Shown: piece after piece, positions 1 through 5,455 of the stretch
Numbering within the stretch: the first letter of the stretch is position 1
How the letters are laid out: each line of letters begins with the position of its first letter
Assembly: GCA_044870185.1 (NCBI GenBank)
Contig: JBIOYL010000138.1
Location: forward strand, 1 to 8,064
Source: JBIOYL01 sp044870185
GTDB taxonomy: Bacteria > Actinomycetota > CALGFH01
Reading direction: 5' to 3'
DNA length: 8,064 bases
Notes under the pieces: generated by a model
Told to the model about the DNA's origin: nothing
What the model saw: the letters and a program-made list of their open reading frames with translations, nothing else
Database searches by the model: none
Made by a program: the position numbers and the translations under genes

Positions 1-59
1 CGTCGGCGGCGGCAGCGCTGGCGGGCGGTCGCCGGCGGCGAGCACCCACCGAGCAGGTC

Positions 60-102
60 GGCCAGGCCAGCGGTCCGGCCAGGCCAGCCACTGGCCAGCC
101 AC
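60..102. repeat. short direct repeats upstream of comEA
   Basis: The 12-mer GGCCAGGCCAGC occurs at 60-71 and again at 77-88 (period 17). The overlapping 10-mer GGCCAGCCAC occurs at 82-91 and 93-102 (period 11). A small stem, GCCAG/CTGGC around CCA, lies at 83-95. The surrounding 1-139 stretch has almost no stop codons in any frame because of its GC content, so openness says nothing about coding, and I recognise no protein family in the translated frames. It could be the tail of an upstream gene or plain intergenic DNA. The repeats are seen directly; any function is unknown. Confidence 0.5.
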
Positions 103-169
103 CGCCACCAGGGCGTTCGCCGCCGGCGCGGGCGAGCCTGTGGACGGCGACGGGCAGCCCGCCTCGCGT

Positions 170-211
170 CGAACTAGGTTCGGGTCGTCCCGACGGGTGC
201 GTGACCCGTCG
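170..211 (+). promoter_or_regulatory. possible comEA promoter/leader: palindrome over a -10-like box plus an 8-bp hairpin
   Basis: Two perfect inverted repeats sit side by side just before the comEA ribosome binding site. The first is CGAAC-TAG-GTTCG at 170-182. It contains TAGGTT (175-180), which fits the TANNNT pattern of an actinobacterial -10 box, although no good -35 hexamer lies 16-18 bases upstream. The second is CGACGGGT-GCGTG-ACCCGTCG at 191-211, an 8-bp stem with a 5-base loop. It would lie at the very 5' end of a transcript started from that -10. A competing small stem, GTCG-TCC-CGAC (184-194), overlaps the 5' arm of the larger hairpin. The repeats are visible; a role as operator, leader hairpin or upstream terminator is inference. 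Confidence 0.35.
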
Positions 212-217
212 CCGACC

Positions 218-223
218 AGGAGG
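218..223 (+). promoter_or_regulatory. strong ribosome binding site that sets the comEA start
   Basis: AGGAGG, a full Shine-Dalgarno match, ends 6 bases before the ATG at 230. The reading frame is also open upstream, with a GTG at 140, but the leader codons there are Arg/Pro-rich and run through the hairpin. This site therefore argues clearly for the ATG at 230. Confidence 0.8.
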
Positions 224-229
224 CCCACC

Positions 230-907
230 ATGCCGAGCACCTCGCCGTTCGTCGTTCGCCCCGCGTCCTGGCGCGCCCGCGTCCTCGCCCTGCTGGACGG
301 CGCCGCCCGGCAGCGCCACGTGACCGTGCTGCTGGCCGTCGCCGGCCTGGCCCTCACCGGGCTGGTGTGGATCGCCGCCGCGCCCCGCCTGCTGCCCGCC
401 CCTGCGCCGGCACCGGTCCCGTCGGGGGCGGCCGCACGGGCGCTGCCGGCGGTCAGCCCGGACCGCCCGGCCCTCCCGGCAGGCGGCGCGCTCCTGGTGC
501 ATGTCGCCGGCCGGGTCCGCCATCCGGGCCTGGTTCACCTTCCGCCCGGCAGCCGCCTGGCCGATGCGGTCAAGGCAGCCGGCGGGACGGCCCCCGGCGC
601 CAACCTCGACGCGGTCAACCTCGCCCGCAAGGTCGCCGACGGGGAGCAGGTCCGCATCCCCGCCCGCGGGGAGCCGGTCGCCGCCGACACAGGTACGGGT
701 GACCCGTCCTCGTCCGGCCCGCTCGACCTCAACACGGCGACCGAGGCACAGCTCGAGGCGCTGCCCGGCATCGGCGCCGTGACCGCCGGCCGCATCGTCG
801 CCTACCGGGCGACCCATCCGTTCACCTCGATCGAGCAGCTCCGGGAGATCCCCGGCATCGGCGAGCGTCGCCTGGCCGCCCTGCAACGACTCGTGACCGT
901 GGGTTGA
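230..907 (+). CDS. comEA: ComEA family competence protein, membrane-anchored DNA receptor
   Basis: This 225-residue protein should bind incoming double-stranded DNA on the outer face of the membrane and hand it to ComEC. The order of parts is typical of Gram-positive ComEA: a short basic cytoplasmic N-terminus, one membrane anchor (about 32-51), a Pro/Ala-rich linker (52-85), an SLBB domain (about 88-146, with HVAGRVRHPGLVHLPPG and LADAVKAAGG), a second linker, then two helix-hairpin-helix DNA-binding motifs (about 163-223). The motif residues LDLNTATEAQLEALPGIG and LREIPGIGERRLAAL are the hallmark of the family. The start is chosen from AGGAGG six bases upstream; a GTG at 140 would add 30 low-complexity residues. 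The stop meets the start of comEC, so the two are almost certainly co-transcribed and translationally coupled. The family assignment is secure; active transformation in this host is not shown. Confidence 0.95.
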   Translation: MPSTSPFVVRPASWRARVLALLDGAARQRHVTVLLAVAGLALTGLVWIAAAPRLLPAPAPAPVPSGAAARALPAVSPDRPALPAGGALLVHVAGRVRHPGLVHLPPGSRLADAVKAAGGTAPGANLDAVNLARKVADGEQVRIPARGEPVAADTGTGDPSSSGPLDLNTATEAQLEALPGIGAVTAGRIVAYRATHPFTSIEQLREIPGIGERRLAALQRLVTVG

Positions 908-909
908 CG

Positions 910-2574
910 GTGCGGCGGCATCCCGGCGCCACCCCCGATCCCGACGGCGTCGCCTTGGCCGTCGCCGTCACCGTCGGCGTGCTGGTCGGGGCACGGCTTG
1001 CGTGCGCGGCGTGGGGACTCGGCTGCCTGGCAGCCGGAATGGCGCTGCTCGTCGGGCGGCCCCGGCTGGCGCACACCCGCGGCATGGGGTCCCCCGGCGG
1101 CGCCGGCTGGTCCGGCGCTGCCGGCTCGTCCGGCGGTGCGGCGCGGCGGGGACTGCTCGTGCTGGGCACGCTGGCCTGCGCGGCCGCGCTGGCCGCCAGC
1201 CTGCGCGCCGACGCGGTGCGCGGCGGCCTGCTCGCGCGCGGCGCGCGGTCCGGCGCCGTCGCCACCGTGCAGGGCACGGTGGCCGAGGAGCCCGCGGCCA
1301 CGCGCGGCGGGCAGCGGCTCGTGCTGTCGGTGGTGCGGGCCGAGATCGACGGCCGGGCATGGCGCACCCGGGAACGGGCCACGGTGTTCGTGCCCGCCGC
1401 CGCCGGGCGTTTCGAGGCAGGGGACCGGCTGCGCCTGCGGGGCCGGCTCGCAGCCGACCGGCGGGCCGACCGGCTCGGCCGGGTGCCCGCCGCGCTCGTG
1501 CGCCGACCGGTGCTGCTCGGCCGGACACCGGGACGCTGGCCGCCGCTGCGCCTGACGGCGGCGGTGCGGGCCGCGACCCGCGAGCGGGCGTCGGGCGCGC
1601 TGCCGCCCGACCAGGCCGGGCTGCTGGTCGGGATGGCGCTCGGAGACACCTCGCGGCTGGCCGCGTCCGTGGACGCGAGCTTCAAGGCGGCCGGGCTGAC
1701 GCACCTGCTCGCGGTCAGCGGCGCCAACCTGGCCGTCGTGCTCGCGGCCGGCCTCGGGCTGGTCGCCCGCCTGCACGCCGGCCGACGGGGAGTGGCGGCC
1801 GTCGGCGCCGCCTTGGTGCTGGCGTTCGTGCTGCTCACCCGGTGGCAGCCGAGCGTGCTGCGCGCCGGCGTGATGGCCGTCCTGGCCCTGCTCGGGCTGG
1901 CGACCGGGCGGGGCCCCGGCGCCCGGCGAGCCCTGTGCCTGGCGGTCTGCCTGCTGCTGCTCGTCGACCCGGCCCTGGCCGGCTCGCTCGGCTTCGCCCT
2001 GTCGGTCGCCGCGACCGCCGGTGTGCTCTGGATCGGGCCGTTGCTCACCCGCATCCTGCCCGCCCGGCTGCCGGCCGGTCTGCGTGCGGCGGTCGCGGTG
2101 ACGCTCGCCGCCCAGGCCGGCGCGCTGCCGGTGCTGGCCGGGCTGCTCGGGCAGGTCTCACTGGCCGGGCTGCCGGCCAACCTGCTCGCGCTGCCGCTGG
2201 CGTCCGCCCCGATGCTGCTCGGCATCGTCGCCGCCGCCCTGGCCACGGTCTGGCCGTCCGCCGCCGCCGTCAGCTGCCGCCTCGCCGGGCCGTTCCTCGC
2301 CGGTCTGCTGGCCGTGGCCCACTCGGCCGCTGGGCTGCCCGGCAGCTCGATCCGGCTCGGCGGGGCTGCCCGGCTGGTCCCGGTCCTGGTCGCCGGGATC
2401 CTCCTGCTGCTCGCCAGACGCCAGGCGGCCAGGCTCGACTCCCGAGCCGGGCGGGCCCGAGCTGGGCGGGCAGGCGTGACGCCCCGGCCGGGGGCCGGGC
2501 CCGACGCCCAGGCCGTGCGCCATCCGACCACCCCGGCCGGCGTCACCCCGACGGCGGTCCGCCGCGAGGCCTAG
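910..2574 (+). CDS. comEC: ComEC/Rec2 family DNA-uptake channel, lacking the C-terminal metallo-beta-lactamase-like domain
   Basis: This polytopic membrane protein of about 554 residues should carry single-stranded DNA across the cytoplasmic membrane during transformation. Two N-terminal membrane segments (about 13-48) are followed by a Gly/Ser-rich stretch, a further hydrophobic segment (about 81-98) and a soluble OB-like region (about 115-200, DUF4131 type). The Competence domain follows (about 230-500) with the family motifs GLTHLLAVSGANLAVV (262-277), PSVLRAGVMA (314-323), DPALAGSLGFALSVAATAGV (353-372) and LPANLLALPLASAPMLLG (421-438). After the last membrane helix (about 488-501) there is only a 53-residue Arg/Ala/Gly/Pro-rich tail. 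Full-length family members usually run to about 750-800 residues with a metallo-beta-lactamase-like domain, and none is present here. A GTG start two bases after the comEA stop is preferred; a TTG at 904 overlapping that stop as TTGA is the alternative. Confidence 0.93.
   Translation: MRRHPGATPDPDGVALAVAVTVGVLVGARLACAAWGLGCLAAGMALLVGRPRLAHTRGMGSPGGAGWSGAAGSSGGAARRGLLVLGTLACAAALAASLRADAVRGGLLARGARSGAVATVQGTVAEEPAATRGGQRLVLSVVRAEIDGRAWRTRERATVFVPAAAGRFEAGDRLRLRGRLAADRRADRLGRVPAALVRRPVLLGRTPGRWPPLRLTAAVRAATRERASGALPPDQAGLLVGMALGDTSRLAASVDASFKAAGLTHLLAVSGANLAVVLAAGLGLVARLHAGRRGVAAVGAALVLAFVLLTRWQPSVLRAGVMAVLALLGLATGRGPGARRALCLAVCLLLLVDPALAGSLGFALSVAATAGVLWIGPLLTRILPARLPAGLRAAVAVTLAAQAGALPVLAGLLGQVSLAGLPANLLALPLASAPMLLGIVAAALATVWPSAAAVSCRLAGPFLAGLLAVAHSAAGLPGSSIRLGGAARLVPVLVAGILLLLARRQAARLDSRAGRARAGRAGVTPRPGAGPDAQAVRHPTTPAGVTPTAVRREA
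1102..1135 (+). repeat. 18-base imperfect tandem repeat inside comEC
   Basis: GCCGGCTGGTCCGGCG (1102-1117) recurs as GCCGGCTCGTCCGGCG (1120-1135), 15 of 16 bases matching with period 18, so the reading frame is kept. It encodes part of a Gly/Ser/Ala-rich stretch (about ComEC residues 60-80) between the second and third hydrophobic segments. This looks like an in-frame slippage expansion in a loop with little structural constraint. Confidence 0.6.
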
Positions 2575-2579
2575 ACGCG

Positions 2580-2657
2580 ATGCCGGCACTACCGCGCGGC
2601 CGGGGAGCCCGAGCAGGGGCAGCCCGAGCAGGGGCAGCCCAAGCAGGGTGCCGGCAT
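2580..2657. terminator. inverted repeat between convergent genes, candidate bidirectional terminator
   Basis: ATGCCGGCAC (2580-2589) is the exact reverse complement of GTGCCGGCAT (2648-2657). Both arms lie in the 124-base gap between the convergent ends of comEC (stop at 2574) and the response regulator gene (stop at 2699). The 58-base interior is GC-rich and contains the tandem repeat described separately. A smaller stem, GCCCG-CCG-CGGGC, lies at 2667-2679, and CTGAC/GTCAG at 2685-2702 overlaps the regulator's stop codon. No T-run follows on either strand. Placement favours termination for both operons, but the long interior makes a simple hairpin terminator uncertain. Confidence 0.4.
2606..2650. 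repeat. 15-base tandem repeat in the convergent intergenic region
   Basis: AGCCCGAGCAGGGGC occurs at 2606-2620 and 2621-2635 without change, followed by a degenerate third copy AGCCCAAGCAGGGTG (2636-2650). The period of 15 keeps a reading frame. On the minus strand the array is the core of a 22-codon open frame (2657 to 2589) whose codons give Cys at positions 5, 8, 10, 13 and 15. The repeat itself is certain; whether the frame is translated is not known, and only a weak GGGA precedes its ATG. Confidence 0.75.
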
Positions 2658-2698
2658 TGCGGTCCCGCCCGCCGCGGGCTCCACCTGACGTCTGCCGG

Positions 2699-3349
2699 TC
2701 AGTCGAGCAGGCCGGCGTCGTGGGCGAGGATCGCGGCTTGCACCCGGTTGCTCATGCCGAGCTTGGCCAGCACGTGGCTGACGTGCGCCTTCACCGTCGC
2801 CTCGCTCATGAACAGGCGTTTGCCGATCTCGGCGTTGCTCAGCCCCTGGGCCACGGCGACCACGACCTCCCGTTCGCGCCCGGTGAGCGCTTCCAGCTGG
2901 TTCCGCGCCGCCACCGCCCGCGCGCTGCCTCGAGCAGCGAACTTGGCGATCAGCCGCCTGGTGACGGTGGGGGACAGCATGGCGTTGCCCGCCGCGACCG
3001 TCCGCACCGCCTCGAGCAGGTCGCGTGGCGGGGTGTCTTTGAGCAGGAAGCCGACGGCGCCGTGCTGCAGCGCGGTGTGCACGTAGTCGTCCAGCTCGAA
3101 GGTGGTCAGCACGATGATCTTCGGCGGGTCGGGCAGCGCCGTGAGCTGCCGGGTCGCGGTCAGGCCGTCCACGGTGGGCATGCGGATGTCCATGAGCACG
3201 ACGTCGGGCCGGTGCAGCCGCACCTGCTCTGCGGCTTGGGCGCCGTCGGCGGCTTCGGCGACGACCTCGATGTCGTCCGACGACTGCAGGATCATGCGCA
3301 GGCCCGAGCGCACCAGCTGCTCGTCGTCGACCAGCAGGACGCGGATCAC
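2699..3349 (-). CDS. NarL/LuxR-family two-component response regulator
   Basis: This 216-residue transcription regulator is presumably phosphorylated by the kinase encoded just upstream. The receiver domain (about 1-118) has all the expected residues: acidic pair D8-D9, phospho-acceptor D54 in VLMDIRMP, T82 or T83 in the LTTFE segment, and K104 in FLLKD. A linker leads to a LuxR-type helix-turn-helix (about 153-210) with LTGREREVVVAVAQGLSNAEI and recognition helix SEATVKAHVSHVLAKLG (182-198). It starts at GTG (3349-3347), which overlaps the kinase stop as GTGA, a sign of translational coupling. Its likely target is the promoter region shared with the divergent ABC transporter genes, but that is inferred from position. 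Nothing is missing or truncated. Confidence 0.95.
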   Translation of the reverse strand: MIRVLLVDDEQLVRSGLRMILQSSDDIEVVAEAADGAQAAEQVRLHRPDVVLMDIRMPTVDGLTATRQLTALPDPPKIIVLTTFELDDYVHTALQHGAVGFLLKDTPPRDLLEAVRTVAAGNAMLSPTVTRRLIAKFAARGSARAVAARNQLEALTGREREVVVAVAQGLSNAEIGKRLFMSEATVKAHVSHVLAKLGMSNRVQAAILAHDAGLLD

Positions 3350-4524
3350 GCCGGCGCCTCGGTGGGGATGCAGGCGCGCACCTCGAAGCCGCCGTCCAGA
3401 CGCGGGCCGGCGTGGAAGCTGCCGCCCAGCAGCGAGACCCGCTCGCGCAGGCCGACCAGGCCGTGGCCGGCGCTCGCAAGCGCCAGGTCGGGGTCATGCC
3501 GGTGCGCCGGCCTGGCGTTGCGGACGGTCACCTCGAGGTGCTTCGGCCCGTACTCGAGGTGGATGTCGGTGGCTGCGCTTGCCGCGTGCTTGTGCACGTT
3601 GGTCAGCGCCTCCTGCACCAGCCGGTAGGCGGTCCGCTCGACGGTCGCGGGCAGCGGGCGGCGCGGCCCCTGGACCGCCAGCGAGACCTCCATGCCGGCG
3701 GCGCGCGACTGCTGCACGATCCGGTCCAGGTCGGCCAGGGTGGGCTGGGGGTCCAGCGGCGGGCCGCCGTCTCGCTCGCGCAGCACATCGAGAATGTGGC
3801 GCAGCTCCTCGAGCGCCTGTCGGCCGGTCTGCCGGATCAGCCCGGCCTGCTGGGCCGCGTCGGCGTCGGCCAGCGACACCTCCAGCGCGCCGGCGTGCAG
3901 GATCATCAGGCTGACCCGGTGGGCGACCACGTCGTGCAGCTCCCCGGCGATGCGGGCGCGCTCCTGCGCCCTGGCCTGGTCGGCCTCCAGGTGCTGCTCG
4001 CGTTCCAGCCGGGCGGCCTTCTCCTTGAGGTTGGCGACCAGCGCGCGGCGGGTTCCGATCCACAGGCCCAGCAGGGCCGGTACCACGACCACCAGTGCCG
4101 TCACCATCGCCGCACCGAGAGCGCTCACGTCGGGCGTGACGGCCGACCCGGTGAACACGGCCACCGCGAGCACGCCCATGAGGACGCTGTGCCAGCGGAG
4201 GCGACGCGACTCCGCCGACAGGGTGTAGCAACCGACCATCAGTCCCACGGGGGCGCTCATGAGGAACCACGCCCCCGTGCCGAGCGCGAGCAGCGGGTAG
4301 GGGCTGCTGCGGCGGATCAGCACCGGTAACGCCACGAACACCGCCAGGAGCGTCCGGATGGGCCCTTCGTGCACGCCGGTGAATCCGACCTCTCGGCCAA
4401 TCTCGTCAGCCGTGCCAACGAACACCAGTAGGGCGAGCCCGAGGTCGACGACCACGACCCGGCGCGCCCACCAGCGCCGCGCCCAACGGCGCAGCGGCTG
4501 CTCGAGCGTCGGCTGCTGCTGCAT
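3346..4524 (-). CDS. NarL-family sensor histidine kinase (HisKA_3 type) with a multi-pass membrane sensor
   Basis: This 392-residue kinase pairs with the response regulator downstream, overlapping it by 4 bases. The N-terminal half has about five hydrophobic segments (roughly 23-37, 56-70, 77-99, 112-128, 136-156) with only short loops and no large extracellular domain, so the signal is probably sensed within or at the membrane, or through a partner protein. A charged helix (about 160-192) links to the HisKA_3 dimerisation domain, with phospho-acceptor H197 in RIAGELHDVVAHRVSLM. The ATP-binding domain follows, with N309 in QEALTNVHKHA (304-314) and the glycine box GHGLVGLRERV (353-363). The ATG at 4524 is chosen because upstream codons of the same frame run antisense through the ABC ATPase gene. 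No Shine-Dalgarno site is evident, and a -10-like TACGCT lies only 7 bases upstream, compatible with a leaderless mRNA. The ligand is unknown. Confidence 0.94.
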   Translation of the reverse strand: MQQQPTLEQPLRRWARRWWARRVVVVDLGLALLVFVGTADEIGREVGFTGVHEGPIRTLLAVFVALPVLIRRSSPYPLLALGTGAWFLMSAPVGLMVGCYTLSAESRRLRWHSVLMGVLAVAVFTGSAVTPDVSALGAAMVTALVVVVPALLGLWIGTRRALVANLKEKAARLEREQHLEADQARAQERARIAGELHDVVAHRVSLMILHAGALEVSLADADAAQQAGLIRQTGRQALEELRHILDVLRERDGGPPLDPQPTLADLDRIVQQSRAAGMEVSLAVQGPRRPLPATVERTAYRLVQEALTNVHKHAASAATDIHLEYGPKHLEVTVRNARPAHRHDPDLALASAGHGLVGLRERVSLLGGSFHAGPRLDGGFEVRACIPTEAPA

Positions 4525-4531
4525 GGCACCG

Positions 4532-4561
4532 AGCGTACGGCGCGGCCCGGCCGCCAGCCAG
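4532..4561 (-). promoter_or_regulatory. candidate promoter of the kinase-regulator operon
   Basis: On the minus strand TACGCT (4537-4532) matches the TANNNT -10 pattern and ends 7 bases before the kinase ATG. A weak -35-like CTGGCT (4561-4556) lies 18 bases upstream of it. This geometry would put the transcription start at or next to the ATG, giving a leaderless transcript of the kind common in actinobacteria. It agrees with the lack of a ribosome binding site before this gene. The hexamers are degenerate and the call is tentative. Confidence 0.3.
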
Positions 4562-4584
4562 CGACCTTCGGCGACCGGCGCGTT

Positions 4585-4596
4585 CGACGTTCGTCG
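4585..4596. promoter_or_regulatory. small palindrome in the divergent intergenic region, candidate operator
   Basis: CGACG-TT-CGTCG is a perfect 5+2+5 inverted repeat near the middle of the 162-base gap (4525-4686) between the kinase gene and the divergent ABC ATPase gene. Dyads of about this size are typical of NarL/LuxR-type dimers, so autoregulation and control of the transporter could both act here. In DNA this GC-rich, a short palindrome can also occur by chance. I see no convincing plus-strand -10/-35 pair for the transporter operon in the gap. Confidence 0.25.
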
Positions 4597-4686
4597 GGGC
4601 GCGCCGTCGACCGGTGGCCGATGCCGCGCCCCCGCCGGCTCGGCGACCATCGCAGCCGTCAGCCGGGAGACTGGAATCGAGGAGCG

Positions 4687-5454
4687 ATGACCATGATGGC
4701 TGGTGGCGTGACCGCGCCCCCGGACGCGGCGGTGGCCGCCGTGGGGCTGCGCAAGGTGTACGGCCAGGGCGACACCGGCGTGGTCGCCCTCGACGGCGTG
4801 GACGTGACGTTCCCGCGGAGGCGGTTCACCGCGATCATGGGACCGTCGGGGTCTGGCAAGTCCACCCTGCTGCACTGCCTGGCCGGGCTGGACACGCCGA
4901 CCAGCGGCCAGGTTCTGATCGGCGGTGCCGACATCACGGGCATGCGCGACGACGAGGTCACCCGCTTGCGCCGCGACCGCATCGGCTTCGTGTTCCAGGC
5001 CTTCAACCTCATACCGACACTGAGCGCGCTCGGGAACATCACCCTGCCCGTGGAGCTCGCGGGCCGCAAGCCAGACCAGGAGCTGCTGGATGCGGTGATC
5101 GAGGCAGCCGGCCTGAAAGACCGCCTGCACCACGAGCCGGCGCACCTGTCCGGCGGCGAGCAGCAGCGGCTGGCGTGCGCGCGAGCCCTGGTCTCCCGCC
5201 CGGAGATCGTGTTCGCCGACGAGCCGACCGGCAACCTCGACTCCCGCTCCGGAGCCGAGGTGCTCCAGTTCCTGCGGCGGGCGGCCGACGAGCTCGGCCA
5301 GACGATCGTGATGGTCACCCACGACCCGATCGCGGCGTCGTATGCCGACCGGGTGCTGGTCCTGACCGACGGCCGGATCGTGGACGAGCTGGCCACCCCG
5401 ACCGCCGAGCGGGTGCTGGAGCGCATGAAGCGGCTCGATGCGCGGAGGGGCTGA
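4687..5454 (+). CDS. ABC transporter ATP-binding protein, MacB/LolD type
   Basis: This 255-residue ATPase should power the FtsX-type permease encoded directly downstream. All ABC motifs are intact: Walker A GPSGSGKST (52-60), Q-loop Q104 in FVFQAFNLIPTLSALGNI, signature LSGGEQQRLACARAL (154-168), Walker B IVFADEPTGNLDS with catalytic E179, and H-loop H212 in VTHDP. The FNLIPTLSALGNITLPVEL segment and EPTGNLDS are characteristic of the MacB/LolD/FtsE group rather than of importers. GAGGAG (4679-4684) is only 2 bases from the ATG at 4687 but 8 bases from a second in-frame ATG at 4693, which may be the true start; a third ATG follows at 4696. The gene is divergent from the kinase operon, and its stop is one base from the permease ATG. 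The substrate cannot be deduced. Confidence 0.95.
   Translation: MTMMAGGVTAPPDAAVAAVGLRKVYGQGDTGVVALDGVDVTFPRRRFTAIMGPSGSGKSTLLHCLAGLDTPTSGQVLIGGADITGMRDDEVTRLRRDRIGFVFQAFNLIPTLSALGNITLPVELAGRKPDQELLDAVIEAAGLKDRLHHEPAHLSGGEQQRLACARALVSRPEIVFADEPTGNLDSRSGAEVLQFLRRAADELGQTIVMVTHDPIAASYADRVLVLTDGRIVDELATPTAERVLERMKRLDARRG
5444..5450 (+). promoter_or_regulatory. ribosome binding site that sets the permease start
   Basis: GGAGGGG lies inside the last codons of the ATPase gene and ends 5 bases before the ATG at 5456. It favours that ATG over an in-frame ATG at 5438 that precedes this site, and implies the ATPase and permease are translated from one mRNA. Confidence 0.75.
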
Positions 5455-5455
5455 C

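Noticed and set aside
60..102. Repeats before comEA as a CRISPR-like array
   Set aside because: The units are 10-12 bases with 1-5 base gaps and irregular periods, and there are no spacers of CRISPR size and no cas genes nearby.
140..229. Longer comEA start at GTG 140
   Set aside because: The 30 extra residues are low-complexity and encoded across the hairpin and the Shine-Dalgarno site, and the AGGAGG is ideally placed for the ATG at 230.
822..2546. A 574-codon open frame antisense to comEC
   Set aside because: It is Arg/Ser/Ala/Pro-rich with no recognisable domain and mirrors the comEC codons. High GC content removes stop codons from antisense frames, and comEC has clear family motifs.
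1002..3086. A 694-codon plus-strand open frame crossing comEC, the intergenic gap and the regulator gene
   Set aside because: It is out of frame with comEC, extremely Arg/Gly/Ala-rich, and runs antisense into a gene with complete receiver and HTH motifs.
2589..3497. A 302-codon minus-strand open frame over the regulator gene
   Set aside because: It is a low-complexity Arg/Ala/Gly shadow frame of the regulator. Only its last 22 codons, in the intergenic repeat, were kept as a speculative micro-ORF.
3412..4329. A 305-codon plus-strand open frame opposite the kinase gene
   Set aside because: It is a shadow frame rich in Gln/Arg/Gly with no domain, while the kinase on the other strand has intact H, N and G boxes.
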